Made by a program: the position numbers and the translations under genes. Of a stretch of 64,000 nt of DNA, positions 18,254-26,875 are shown piece by piece. How positions within the stretch are numbered: position 1 is the first letter of the stretch; every line of letters starts with the position of its first letter. Origin of the DNA: Streptomyces alboniger (GTDB lineage Bacteria; Actinomycetota; Actinomycetes; Streptomycetales; Streptomycetaceae); NCBI RefSeq assembly GCF_008704395.1, contig NZ_CP023695.1:7440001-7504000 (forward strand). Direction: 5' to 3'. Below the pieces are notes generated by a model. The model did not search any database, had not been told where the DNA came from, and saw only the letters and a program-made list of their open reading frames with translations.

Positions 18254-18623
18254 CGCTGCCTCCGGCCAGTCCGGGCCGCGCGACGCGCGCGCGGCCCGTG
18301 GTGGGTGCGGCGGCCGTCGCCTCCGCCAGGGCTTGTGGCGCGGCGGCAGCGCCCTTGGAGCTGATGCGGTAGAAGCGGCGGCGCGGGCGGCCCTCGCCCT
18401 CGGCGATCTCGTCCCGCTCCCAGTACCGCTCGACCCAGCCCGCCTGCCGCAGGCGTTCGAGGATCGGGAAGAGCGTGCCGTTCGGGAGGCCGGTGCGCTT
18501 CGACAGTTCCAGTCCGTACAGCCCATCGGCGAGTACGACCGTGCGGTGTTCGCGGGCGTCGCCGTGGCCGAGGAGGGCGCGCAGCACTGTTTGCGTGTGC
18601 GGCGTCATCTTCACATCCGGCAT
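18246..18623 (-). CDS. PadR family transcriptional regulator
   Basis: A 125-residue winged-helix regulator. The N-terminal fold reads MTPHTQTVLRALLGH...LYGLELSKRTGLPNGTLFPILERLRQAGWVERYWE...GRPRRRFYRISSKG, the PadR pattern with the wing RPRRRFYRIS. PadR proteins repress nearby genes until a ligand binds. ATG 18623 is used; ATG 18608 is an alternative and neither has a good ribosome site. First gene of a three-gene, translationally coupled operon with the PAS membrane protein and the small membrane protein. A CTAC-TAGGT palindrome pair lies upstream, probably its own operator. Confidence 0.88.
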   Translation of the reverse strand: MPDVKMTPHTQTVLRALLGHGDAREHRTVVLADGLYGLELSKRTGLPNGTLFPILERLRQAGWVERYWERDEIAEGEGRPRRRFYRISSKGAAAAPQALAEATAAAPTTGRARVARPGLAGGSVE

Positions 18624-18632
18624 GGGCGCAAT

Positions 18633-18668
18633 CTACTTAGGTCGAAGGGCGCTTGTCTACCTAGGTAG
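18633..18668. promoter_or_regulatory. Candidate PadR operator (two sites, 24-base spacing)
   Basis: CTACCTAGGTAG (18657-18668) is a perfect 12-bp palindrome; CTACTTAGGTC (18633-18643) is an imperfect copy, 24 bases away and about 10 bases upstream of the PadR start. The pair would place two dimers over the PadR promoter. Autoregulation is inferred from position. Confidence 0.6.
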
Positions 18669-18813
18669 CCAAGCCGGGATCGGGGCGGGATTCCGGCTGG
18701 AACGGAGGAGGCGACGAGGTCACACTGGGGACCGACGGGCCGCAAGGCATCACCAGCAGGTGAAGGTGTCACCAGGCAGAAGAAGGCGTCACCCGGCAGG
18801 AGATGGCCGTACC

Positions 18814-19758
18814 ATGACCGAGCACATAGCCCCGGCCGAGCCCGACCCCGGCCTCTTCGGACCGGCGTCGGTGACCTGGCAGCTCCACTCGGACCCCATG
18901 ATGTGGATCGCCGGGATCCGCGCCCTCTACCTCCAGGCCCTGCACCCCCGAGCGGTCCGCGGCGTCATGGAGAACTCGGACTTCCGCAAGGACGCCTGGG
19001 GCCGCCTGATGCGCACCGCGCACTTCGTCGGCACCACCACCTACGGCACCACCGAGGCCGCCGAGAAGGCGGGTGCCCGCGTACGCAAGATCCATACGAT
19101 GCTCACGGCCACCGACCCGGCGACGGGGGAGCGCTACGGCGTCGACGAGCCCGAGCTGCTGCTCTGGGTGCACTGCGCGGAGATCGACTCCTACCTCCAT
19201 GTCGCGCGAAGGTCGGGGATCCGGATGCCGGACGCGCTCGCCGACCGGTACGTCGACGAACATCGGCGGAGCGCCCGGCTGGTGGGCCTGGATCCCGCGG
19301 ACGTACCGGCGTCGACGGCAGGGCTCGCCGCGTACTTCGAGAAGGTGCGGCCCGAGCTCGCCGCCGGGCCCGACGCCCGCGCCGTCGACGACTTCCTCCA
19401 GCGCCCGCCGACGCACCCCCTGCTCGCCCCGGCGCGCGCCCTGCTGTGGCGGCGCGTCGCCGATCTCGCGTACGCCTCGCTGCCGCCGTACGCCCACGAG
19501 CTGTACGGCAGAGCCGCCCCACCGCCCACCACGGTGACCCGGCGGCTGACTCTCACCGGTACCGTCCTGCGCGCCGTCCCCGCGCGTGTGCGCTGGCAAC
19601 TCCCGCCCAAACACATCCTGCGCGCCATGGCCCGCCTCGGCCCCGGCAGCCGCCCGGCCCCGTACAAACTCGACAGAGGGGACGCCATACTGGACGGGCC
19701 GGGGAGGGCGCAGCGAGGCAACGGGGGCGACAGCACGAGATGGCGGACACCAGGCTGA
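18814..19758 (+). CDS. MpaB-family (DUF2236) oxygenase
   Basis: A 314-residue protein of the MpaB/latex-clearing-protein superfamily, heme proteins that oxidise hydrocarbons or terpenoid chains. Typical segments: PGLFGPASVTWQLHSDPMMWIAGIRALYLQALHP (N terminus), HFVGTTTYGTTEAAEKAGARVRKIH and DEPELLLWVHCAEIDSYL, where the heme-coordinating His is expected. GGAGA lies 12 bases before ATG 18814. The last 19 bases overlap the start of the kinase-TPR gene, so the two are probably co-transcribed. The spacer 18624-18813 contains a near-duplicate GGCGTCACC-type repeat (about 18766-18802) but no gene. Confidence 0.85.
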   Translation: MTEHIAPAEPDPGLFGPASVTWQLHSDPMMWIAGIRALYLQALHPRAVRGVMENSDFRKDAWGRLMRTAHFVGTTTYGTTEAAEKAGARVRKIHTMLTATDPATGERYGVDEPELLLWVHCAEIDSYLHVARRSGIRMPDALADRYVDEHRRSARLVGLDPADVPASTAGLAAYFEKVRPELAAGPDARAVDDFLQRPPTHPLLAPARALLWRRVADLAYASLPPYAHELYGRAAPPPTTVTRRLTLTGTVLRAVPARVRWQLPPKHILRAMARLGPGSRPAPYKLDRGDAILDGPGRAQRGNGGDSTRWRTPG

Positions 19759-21977
19759 TCCAGGGCCGCTACCGGCTGCTGGATCTGATCGGGCGCGGCG
19801 GCATGGGCGAGGTGTGGCGGGCACGCGACGAGTCGCTCGGACGTCAGGTCGCCGTCAAATGCCTCAAACCGATGGGGCCCCAGCACGACCACTCGTTCAC
19901 GCGCGTCCTGCGCGAGCGCTTCCGGCGCGAGGCGCGGGTCGCCGCCGCGCTCCAGCACCGCGGCGTCACCGTCGTCCACGACTTCGGCGAGTACGACGGC
20001 GTGCTGTATCTGGTGATGGAACTCCTCGAAGGGCGCAACCTCAGCCAGCTCCTGGAGGACAACAAGCAGCATCCGCTGCCCGTCGCCGACGTCGTGGAGA
20101 TCGCCGCCCAGGTCGCCGCCGCCCTCGCCTACACCCATGAACAGGGCATCGTCCACCGGGACCTGAAGCCCGCGAACATCATGCTGCTCTCCGACGGCAC
20201 CGTGAAGATATGCGACTTCGGCATCGCCCGCCTCGGCGCCGACATCGGCTTCACCTCCCGCCTGACCGGCACCGGCATCGCCATGGGCACACCGCACTAC
20301 ATGTCGCCCGAGCAGATCAGCGGCGAACCCGTCGACCAGCGCAGCGATCTGTACTCCTTCGGGTGCGTTCTCTACGAAATCGCCACCGGCGCCCCGCCGT
20401 TCGACCTGGAGGACGCCTGGGCCGTCCTCGTCGGACACCGCGACACCGCGCCCGCCCCGCCGCGCCGCCACCGCGGCGAACTGCCCGCCTACTTCGAGCG
20501 CATCGTCCTCGACCTGCTCGCCAAGGACCCCGGCGACCGGCCGGCGGACGCGCGAGAGCTGGGCCGGCGCATCGCCGAGGGCAGCGCCACCCCTTCGTAC
20601 GTCCCGACCGTCGTCACACCCCCGGCGCGCCGAACCGGACAGCCGCTCTCCGGTGAGCCGCGCCTGCCCTCGTGGACCCGCGGCATGACCACCGGACACA
20701 AGGCGAGCGGCGCCTCCGTGCTGCGCACCACCCCGCCCGACGCGGCGGCCGGCCTCACCGGCGAGTGGATCCCGCGCACCGACACACGCCGGACCCGGAC
20801 TCCCCGTCAGCCCGAACGACCCACACCGCCACCGGAGTTGATCGCCACACTCGCAGGTCGCCACAACGCGGGGCTGAGCCTCGGCAGGCTCGGGCGCTGG
20901 GCGGAGGCGGGCGAGGTGCACCGAGCCGTCGCCGCCGAACGCGAGCACGCGCTGGGCCCCGACCACCCCGACACGCTCGCCAGCCGCTACGAGGTCGGCT
21001 TCACGCTCAGCCGCACCGGCCGCGCCGCCGACGCCCTGCGCGAATACGGCCGGGTCGCCCAGGGGAGGGAGCGCTCCCTCGGGCCCGAGCATCCGGACAC
21101 GCTCGCGGCCCGCCAGGAAATGGCGTACGTACTGGGTCAGTTGGGGCAGCACTTCGAGGCGCACCAGATGTACACCTCGGTGCTCGCGGCTCGCGAACGG
21201 ACGGCGGGCCCCGACCATCCGGACACCCTGCGCTGCCGCCACAACCTCGCCTACAACCTCAGCCGCCTCGGCCGACTCGAGGACTCCTACCGACTGGCCG
21301 AACAGGTCGCGGCGGCCCGCGCGCGCGTCCTCGGCGCGACCCACCCCGACACACTCGTCACCCGCTACGAAGTCGCTTACGCGCTCGGCCAGTTGGGGCG
21401 CTGGCCAGAGGCGCTGTGCACCTATCGCGAAGTCGCCGACGCGCGGGTGCGGGCGCTCGGCGCCGACCACCCCGACACGCTCGCCGCCCGCTACGAGGTC
21501 GGCATCAGCCTCGGCAGGCTCGGCCGCAGCGCCGAGGCGCTGGAGCTGTACCGCGACCTGATCGACGACCGTACGCGCGTGAGCGGCCCCGCCGACCCGG
21601 AGACGCTGCGGGCGCGGCACGGGCTCGGCGTCAACCTCGGCAGGCAGGGCCGATGGGAGGAGGCGCTCGCGGAGGCCAGGGACGTGTGCGCCATCCGCGA
21701 GCGGGTGCTCGGCCCCGACCACCCCGACACGCTGGTGAGCCGCCGCGAGGTCGCGGTGGGCCTCGGCTGGCTCGGCCGCTGGGCCGACGCGCTCACCGAG
21801 TACCGCAGGGTGGCCGCGGCCCGCGAACAGGTACTCGGCGCCGACCACCCCGACGCCCTCGCCAGCCGCAACGACGAGGCGCACTGCCTGGAACAACTGG
21901 GCCGTGGCACGGAGGCGGTAGAGCTGTACCGCAGAGTGGCGGCGCTCCGCCAGCACCGGGCGGCCGGTCCTCACTGA
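19740..21977 (+). CDS. Serine/threonine protein kinase with C-terminal TPR array
   Basis: A 745-residue fusion. Residues 8-275 are a Hanks-type kinase: Gly-loop GRGGMGEV (18-25), ATP Lys40, catalytic HRDLKPAN with Asp141, metal-binding DFG with Asp159, and GTPHYMSPEQ. A Thr/Pro-rich linker follows. From about residue 365 to the end are eight 42-residue TPR repeats of the kinesin-light-chain type, each with a [A/V]LGPDHPDTLA.R core. There is no transmembrane helix, unlike PknB-type kinases, so it is cytosolic and the TPR array probably recruits substrates. Start ATG 19740 overlaps the MpaB-family gene by 19 bases. All catalytic residues are present. Confidence 0.95.
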   Translation: MADTRLIQGRYRLLDLIGRGGMGEVWRARDESLGRQVAVKCLKPMGPQHDHSFTRVLRERFRREARVAAALQHRGVTVVHDFGEYDGVLYLVMELLEGRNLSQLLEDNKQHPLPVADVVEIAAQVAAALAYTHEQGIVHRDLKPANIMLLSDGTVKICDFGIARLGADIGFTSRLTGTGIAMGTPHYMSPEQISGEPVDQRSDLYSFGCVLYEIATGAPPFDLEDAWAVLVGHRDTAPAPPRRHRGELPAYFERIVLDLLAKDPGDRPADARELGRRIAEGSATPSYVPTVVTPPARRTGQPLSGEPRLPSWTRGMTTGHKASGASVLRTTPPDAAAGLTGEWIPRTDTRRTRTPRQPERPTPPPELIATLAGRHNAGLSLGRLGRWAEAGEVHRAVAAEREHALGPDHPDTLASRYEVGFTLSRTGRAADALREYGRVAQGRERSLGPEHPDTLAARQEMAYVLGQLGQHFEAHQMYTSVLAARERTAGPDHPDTLRCRHNLAYNLSRLGRLEDSYRLAEQVAAARARVLGATHPDTLVTRYEVAYALGQLGRWPEALCTYREVADARVRALGADHPDTLAARYEVGISLGRLGRSAEALELYRDLIDDRTRVSGPADPETLRARHGLGVNLGRQGRWEEALAEARDVCAIRERVLGPDHPDTLVSRREVAVGLGWLGRWADALTEYRRVAAAREQVLGADHPDALASRNDEAHCLEQLGRGTEAVELYRRVAALRQHRAAGPH

Positions 21978-22038
21978 GCCCCTCCTCCCAGGCCGCGACA
22001 CTGAACCCCTCCTCGCGGGCCGCCGCGAGACGGCCGTG

Positions 22039-22059
22039 TCCCCGTCACGGGCGGGGACC
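22039..22059 (+). terminator. Hairpin terminator after the kinase-TPR gene
   Basis: GTCCCCG (22039-22045) pairs perfectly with CGGGGAC (22053-22059) around a 7-base loop, 62 bases past the kinase stop and 30 before the next start. No U-tract. Confidence 0.5.
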
Positions 22060-22088
22060 CCACCGGGAGCCCCGTGCTAGGAAGAGGC

Positions 22089-23669
22089 ATGTCCGATCCT
22101 GCTGCGTACGACGCCGTCATCGTCGGCGGTGGTCACAACGGTCTCGTCGCCGCCGCCTATCTCGCCCGCGCCGGGTGTTCCGTGCTACTCCTTGAGCGGC
22201 TGGCCGGCACCGGGGGCGCCGCCGTGTCCAGCCGGCCCTTCCCCGGAGTCGACGCGCGGCTGTCCCGCTACTCGTATCTCGTCAGCCTCCTCCCGAAGAA
22301 GATCGTCAGGGATCTCGACCTGGACTTCAGGGTGCGCACGCGCACCATCTCCTCCTACACCCCGACCGAGCGCGCCGGACGTCCCACGGGCCTGCTCGTC
22401 GGCGGCGGCGAGGCCCGCACCCGGCGGGCCTTCGCGCGACTCACCGGGGGCGAACGCGAGTACGACGCCTGGCGGGACTTCTACGCCATGACCGGCCAGG
22501 TCGCCCGCAGCGTCTTCCCCACGCTCACCGAACCCCTGCCCGGCCGCGCGGAACTCCGCGCCCGCGTCGACGACGCCACCGCCTGGCGGGCCCTCTTCGA
22601 GGAACCCCTCGGCACGGCGATCGAGGAACGCTTCGCCGACGACCTGGTGCGCGGAGTCGTCCTCACCGACGCCCTCATCGGCACCTTCGCCGACGCCCAC
22701 GACCCGTCCCTGCGACAGAACCGCTGCTTCCTCTACCACGTCATCGGCGGCGGCACCGGCGACTGGAACGTGCCCGTCGGCGGCATGGGCGCCCTCACCG
22801 GAGCCATCGCCGACTCCGCGCGCGCCGCGGGCGCACGGTTGCGCACGGGGTGCGAGGCGACGCGGATCGACAGCGATGGGCTGCGCGCCGCAGTCACCTA
22901 CCGGGAGGGCGACCGCGGCGAGCGGACCGTCGACGCCCGGCACGTCCTCGTCAACGCCTCTCCGCAGGCCCTCGCCACCCTGCTCGGCGACGAGCCGCCC
23001 GAGCCCGCCGAAGGCGCCCAGCTCAAGGTCAACATGCTGCTCAAGCGGCTTCCGAGGCTGCGCGACACCTCCGTCGACCCGCGCGAGGCGTTCGCCGGGA
23101 CCTTCCACATCGCGGAGGGATACGAGGAGCTGGCGACGGCGTACGCCCAGGCCGCGGCCGGAGCCCCGCCCGCCGCGCCGCCCTGCGAGATCTACTGCCA
23201 TTCGCTCACGGACCCGACCATCCTCGCCCCCGACCTCGTCGAGGACGGCTACCAGACCCTCACCCTCTTCGGACTGCACACGCCCGCCCAGCTCTTCGCC
23301 GACGACCACGACGCGGTACGCGACGACCTGCTGAAGTCGACCCTCGCCCAGCTCGACAAGCATCTCGCAGAGCCGATCGCCGACTGCCTGGCGCCCGACG
23401 CGGAGGGCCGCCCCTGCATCGAGGCCAGAACCCCGCTCGACCTGCAGCGCGACCTGCGCCTGCCCGGCGGCAACATCTTCCACGGTGACCTCGCCTTCCC
23501 CTACGCCGAGGACACCGAAGCCGCCGGGGGCGCCGAGGGCGGCGGCGCCCGCTGGGGCGTGGCGACGCGGCACGCGAACGTCCTGCTGTGCGGGGCGGGC
23601 GCCGTGCGCGGCGGGGGCGTCAGCGGCATCCCGGGCCACAACGCCGCCATGGCCGCCCTTGGTGAATAG
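22089..23669 (+). CDS. FAD-dependent oxidoreductase, phytoene-desaturase/PYROXD2-like
   Basis: A 526-residue flavoprotein. The dinucleotide-binding fold is YDAVIVGGGHNGLVAAAYLARAGCSVLLLER (residues 6-36), and the C-terminal FAD motif LLCGAGAVRGGGVSGIPGHNAAMA is typical of carotenoid-desaturase-like amine oxidases. It reads as the PYROXD2-like branch (TGGAAVSS, SYLVSLLPKKI), not as a true carotenoid desaturase, and no crt genes are near. Start ATG 22089 has GGAAGAGG just upstream; an in-frame GTG at 22074 is less likely. Substrate unknown. Confidence 0.88.
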   Translation: MSDPAAYDAVIVGGGHNGLVAAAYLARAGCSVLLLERLAGTGGAAVSSRPFPGVDARLSRYSYLVSLLPKKIVRDLDLDFRVRTRTISSYTPTERAGRPTGLLVGGGEARTRRAFARLTGGEREYDAWRDFYAMTGQVARSVFPTLTEPLPGRAELRARVDDATAWRALFEEPLGTAIEERFADDLVRGVVLTDALIGTFADAHDPSLRQNRCFLYHVIGGGTGDWNVPVGGMGALTGAIADSARAAGARLRTGCEATRIDSDGLRAAVTYREGDRGERTVDARHVLVNASPQALATLLGDEPPEPAEGAQLKVNMLLKRLPRLRDTSVDPREAFAGTFHIAEGYEELATAYAQAAAGAPPAAPPCEIYCHSLTDPTILAPDLVEDGYQTLTLFGLHTPAQLFADDHDAVRDDLLKSTLAQLDKHLAEPIADCLAPDAEGRPCIEARTPLDLQRDLRLPGGNIFHGDLAFPYAEDTEAAGGAEGGGARWGVATRHANVLLCGAGAVRGGGVSGIPGHNAAMAALGE

Positions 23670-23676
23670 CCCTGGT

Positions 23677-23688
23677 GTACGGTCGTAC
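23677..23688. promoter_or_regulatory. Candidate TetR autoregulatory operator
   Basis: GTACG-GT-CGTAC, a 5-bp inverted repeat with a 2-base spacer, 38 bases upstream of the TetR start and inside its presumed promoter. Confidence 0.4.
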
Positions 23689-23725
23689 GTCGATCACCGG
23701 CGCGAGCGAGGAGAGGGGCGCCACG

Positions 23726-24343
23726 ATGGCTTCCCGCCGAGGGGACGGCACCCCGACCTTCACCGAGCAGGCCCGCCGCGGCCAGCTCATCGAGTGCACG
23801 ATCGATTTGATCGCCTCGAAGGGCTATCCGGCCACCTCCCTGGCGGCGATCGCCGAGCAGGCGGGCCTGTCGAAGGGCGCGGTCCTCTACCACTTCGCGT
23901 CCAAGGACAACCTGGCCCAGGCCACCTTCTCGTACGTCATCGAACGGTTCACCGCGTACGTGAACGACAAGGTGGCCGCCGCGCCGGACCCGCGCGCGGC
24001 CGTCGTCGCGTACGTCCGGGCGATGATCGACTATCAGCGGGAGAACCGCCGTCATGTGCGAGTGATCACCGAGGTGCTCCTCGACGACGCGGGCGGCACC
24101 CGGCTCAAGAACCCCGGCGGCCATGACACGGCGGGCCGCTGGAACGCCCTCGCGGATCTCCTTGCCGCGGGTCAACAGGCCGGACAGTTGCGGGAGTTCG
24201 CCCCCGACACGGTCGCCCTCGCGATCGGTGGGGCGATCGACGGCGTGGTCGCGCACTGGCTCACCCACCCGGAGCTGGACCTGGACGCCGCGGCGGACGA
24301 ACTGGTGACGTTCACGCTGCACGCCATCGAGAAGCGCGGCTGA
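23726..24343 (+). CDS. TetR/AcrR family transcriptional regulator
   Basis: A 205-residue repressor. The N-terminal HTH (RRGQLIECTIDLIASKGYPATSLAAIAEQAGLSKGAVLYHFASKDNLAQA, residues about 15-64) is classical TetR; the rest is a helical ligand-binding domain. GGAGAGGGG lies 8 bases before ATG 23726. It follows the FAD oxidoreductase by 56 bases on the same strand and converges with the FAD monooxygenase gene, whose far promoter carries TetR-type palindromes (25651-25683). It could control either neighbour. Ligand unknown. Confidence 0.92.
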   Translation: MASRRGDGTPTFTEQARRGQLIECTIDLIASKGYPATSLAAIAEQAGLSKGAVLYHFASKDNLAQATFSYVIERFTAYVNDKVAAAPDPRAAVVAYVRAMIDYQRENRRHVRVITEVLLDDAGGTRLKNPGGHDTAGRWNALADLLAAGQQAGQLREFAPDTVALAIGGAIDGVVAHWLTHPELDLDAAADELVTFTLHAIEKRG

Positions 24344-24388
24344 GACCTCCCGCCTCCCGCTTCCCGCCCGGGGCCGGAGTCCCCGTGG

Positions 24389-25615
24389 TCAGCGGCGCGC
24401 GAACGCCGGTGCGTGTTCCGGGCGCACGCCCACCCCGCCCAGGTACCCCGTCACCGTCCGCAGCGCGGGCACTCTCCGCAGCATGCGCAGGGGCAGCGGC
24501 AACCGGTCCCCACTGAGGGTCCCGGCGAGCGCGGGCCTCAACAGCATCTCGTGCTCGCCCAGTTGCTGCTTCTGCGTCACGGCCATCGGCAGCCACCGGC
24601 GCTTCTGGACGCGGGCGAGGTCACGCACGTCCACCCGGCCGCGCCGCAGCGGTTCGGCGAGGAGGCGGGCGGCGGCGACGGCGTCCTGGACCGCGAGGTT
24701 GACGCCGACGCCACCGACCGGGGACATGGTGTGCGCGGCGTCGCCGATGCACAGCAGGCCCTCGGTGTACCAGCGGGGCAGCCGCCCCATGGTGACCTCC
24801 AGGAGTTTCACGTCGTCCCAGGAGCGGATCTCCGCCATCGTGGCGGGGTCCCAGCCGAGCAGCGCGCCGAGACGCTCGCGGAACCGTTCGATGCCGTGGG
24901 ACCGCAGCTCGCCATCCGTGCCCTTCTTGATGAGGTAGGGGGTCTGGTAGTAGTCGCCGCGGTCCATGGTCGCGGCGACCTGGCCGTCGCGGACGCTCAT
25001 GAAGACCCGGTCGCTCTTGAGCTCGTCCGGCGGCGCGGGTACCCGGACCTGCCAGACGTCGATGGGCACGTCGTACGAGATCGGTACGAGCCCGGCGGCG
25101 GCGCGGACCAGGGAGCCCCGGCCGTCGCAGGCCACCGTCAGATCGGCGGCGATCTCGCCGGACGTGCCGTCGTCGGTGGCGTAACGCACCCCGGTGATCC
25201 GGCCGGAACCGTCCCTGCGCAGCCCGGTCGCCGCCGTCCGCATCCGCAGCGTGAACGGCGGCTCGGTGGCGGCCTCGCCCGCGAGCAGATCGAGGAAGTC
25301 CCACTGGGGGACAAGCGCGATGTACTTGTGTCTGCCGGGAATGTGCCGCAGGTCTCCCGCGACGACCGTGGTGTCGTCGATGTGCATCCGCATGTCCCGC
25401 AGCTTGCGGGCCGGCAGCCGGGCGAAGCGCTCACCGAGGCCCAGTTCATCGAGCAGGCGCAGGGTCGAGGGGTGCACGGTGTCCCCGCGGAAGTCGCGCA
25501 GGAAGTCGCCGTGCTTCTCCAGGACCGTCACTTCGATCCCCGCCCTGGCCAGCAGCAGGCCGAGCATCATGCCGGCCGGGCCACCGCCCACCACACAGCA
25601 CGTCGTGCGTTCCAT
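24389..25615 (-). CDS. FAD-dependent monooxygenase (PHBH/aromatic hydroxylase family)
   Basis: A 408-residue class A flavin monooxygenase. Motifs in order: GGGPAGMMLGLLLARAG (residues 10-26, ADP binding), a DG motif in TVACDGRGSLVR, and GLLCIGDAAHTMSPVGGVGVNLAVQDA (FAD ribityl contact). These enzymes hydroxylate aromatic or related substrates using NAD(P)H and O2. GGGAGG lies 9 bases before ATG 25615; the longer frame to 25675 would run through the operator, so is rejected. The gene is divergent from the nitronate monooxygenase gene with TetR-type palindromes between them. Confidence 0.9.
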   Translation of the reverse strand: MERTTCCVVGGGPAGMMLGLLLARAGIEVTVLEKHGDFLRDFRGDTVHPSTLRLLDELGLGERFARLPARKLRDMRMHIDDTTVVAGDLRHIPGRHKYIALVPQWDFLDLLAGEAATEPPFTLRMRTAATGLRRDGSGRITGVRYATDDGTSGEIAADLTVACDGRGSLVRAAAGLVPISYDVPIDVWQVRVPAPPDELKSDRVFMSVRDGQVAATMDRGDYYQTPYLIKKGTDGELRSHGIERFRERLGALLGWDPATMAEIRSWDDVKLLEVTMGRLPRWYTEGLLCIGDAAHTMSPVGGVGVNLAVQDAVAAARLLAEPLRRGRVDVRDLARVQKRRWLPMAVTQKQQLGEHEMLLRPALAGTLSGDRLPLPLRMLRRVPALRTVTGYLGGVGVRPEHAPAFARR

Positions 25616-25650
25616 CTCGGTGTCCTCCCTGAGTAGGTGGGGCCACACTA

Positions 25651-25683
25651 ACCGATCGGTCAGAAATCTGACCACGCGGTCAG
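25651..25683. promoter_or_regulatory. Cluster of TetR-type operator palindromes
   Basis: ACCGATCGGT (25651-25660) is a perfect palindrome. It overlaps GGTCAGA-AA-TCTGACC (25658-25673), a perfect 7-bp inverted repeat, and a third CGGTCAG copy lies at 25677-25683. The cluster sits between the divergent FAD monooxygenase and nitronate monooxygenase genes, so one repressor could control both. The TetR gene at 23726 is the nearest candidate. Confidence 0.65.
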
Positions 25684-25762
25684 GCCGAGCGCTCGCTCAA
25701 CAATCTGACGCAGCATCAGGAAACCTCTTCCGTCGGCCGGGCCGCTGCGGCATCCTGCGGCC

Positions 25763-26875
25763 ATGCAGACGGAGTTGAGCAGGAGACTGGGAGTCGAGCA
25801 CGCCATCTTCGGTTTCACGCCCTTCCCCGCGGTGGCCGCCGCCATCAGCAGGGCGGGCGGGCTCGGGGTGCTCGGCGCGGTCCGCTACACGGCGCCCGAC
25901 GACCTGGCCAGGGATCTCGACTGGATGCAGGAGCACGTCGACGGCATGCCGTACGGCCTCGATGTCGTCATGCCCGCCAAGAAGGTCGAAGGCGTCACGG
26001 AGGCCGACGTCGAGGCGATGATCCCGGAAGGGCACCGGCAGTTCGTCAAGGACACCCTCGCCAAGCACGGCGTGCCCGAGCTGGCCGAGGGTGAGGAGTC
26101 CGGCTGGCGCATCACCGGCTGGATGGAGCAGGTCGCCCGCGACCAGCTCGACGTCGCCTTCGACTACCCGATCAAACTCCTCGCCAACGCCCTCGGTTCG
26201 CCCCCGGCAGACGTCATCGAGCGCGCGCACGCCCACGGCGTTCTCGTCGCCGCCCTCGCGGGCAGTGCCCGGCATGCCCGAAAGCACGCGGACGCCGGCA
26301 TCGACATCGTCGTCGCCCAGGGATACGAGGCGGGCGGCCACACCGGCGAGATCGCCTCCATGGTGCTCACCCCCGAGGCCGTGGAGGCGGTCGCGCCGCT
26401 GCCGGTGCTCGCCGCCGGGGGCATCGGCAGCGGCGAGCAGATAGCGGCCGCTCTCGCGCTCGGCGCCCAGGGCGTCTGGCTCGGCTCCCTGTGGCTCACC
26501 ACCACCGAGGCAGACCTCCACTCGCCCGCCCTCACCCGAAAGCTCCTGGCGGCCGGTTCCGGTGACACGGTCCGTTCCCGGGCCCTGACCGGCAAACCCG
26601 CCCGCCAACTGCGAACGGAGTGGACCGACGCCTGGGACGACCCGCAGGGGCCGGGGCCGCTGCCGATGCCGCTCCAGGGGCTCCTCGTCGCCGAGGCCGT
26701 CTCGCGCATCCAGAAGTACGAGGTGCGGAACCTGCTCGGCACTCCGGTCGGGCAGATCGTCGGCCGGATGAACAGTGAACGCGGCGTCCAGGCCGTCTTC
26801 GACGATCTGACGCGCGGCTTCGAGCGTGCCGTCGACCGGATCAACCGCATCGCGGGAAGGGGAAGTCAGTCGTGA
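25763..26875 (+). CDS. Nitronate monooxygenase / 2-nitropropane dioxygenase-like FMN enzyme
   Basis: A 370-residue TIM-barrel flavoprotein. GFTPFPAVAAAISRAGGLGVLGA at the start, AQGYEAGGHTGEI (substrate/FMN loop with the conserved His), and LAAGGIGSGEQIAAALALGAQGVWLGS (FMN phosphate site) define the NMO/NPD family. Real substrates are often not nitroalkanes; the 4-base overlap with a downstream acyl-CoA synthetase points to acyl or CoA chemistry. ATG 25763 is the start; there is no strong ribosome site. First gene of the two-gene unit behind the palindrome cluster. Confidence 0.9.
   Translation: MQTELSRRLGVEHAIFGFTPFPAVAAAISRAGGLGVLGAVRYTAPDDLARDLDWMQEHVDGMPYGLDVVMPAKKVEGVTEADVEAMIPEGHRQFVKDTLAKHGVPELAEGEESGWRITGWMEQVARDQLDVAFDYPIKLLANALGSPPADVIERAHAHGVLVAALAGSARHARKHADAGIDIVVAQGYEAGGHTGEIASMVLTPEAVEAVAPLPVLAAGGIGSGEQIAAALALGAQGVWLGSLWLTTTEADLHSPALTRKLLAAGSGDTVRSRALTGKPARQLRTEWTDAWDDPQGPGPLPMPLQGLLVAEAVSRIQKYEVRNLLGTPVGQIVGRMNSERGVQAVFDDLTRGFERAVDRINRIAGRGSQS

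Noticed and set aside
19191..22001. Long minus-strand open frame opposite the kinase-TPR gene
   Set aside because: Antisense shadow of a GC-biased, repeat-containing gene; repeated segments only mirror the TPR repeats.
22089..23669. Carotenoid (crtI) phytoene desaturase
   Set aside because: Sequence fits the PYROXD2-like branch and no other crt gene is near.
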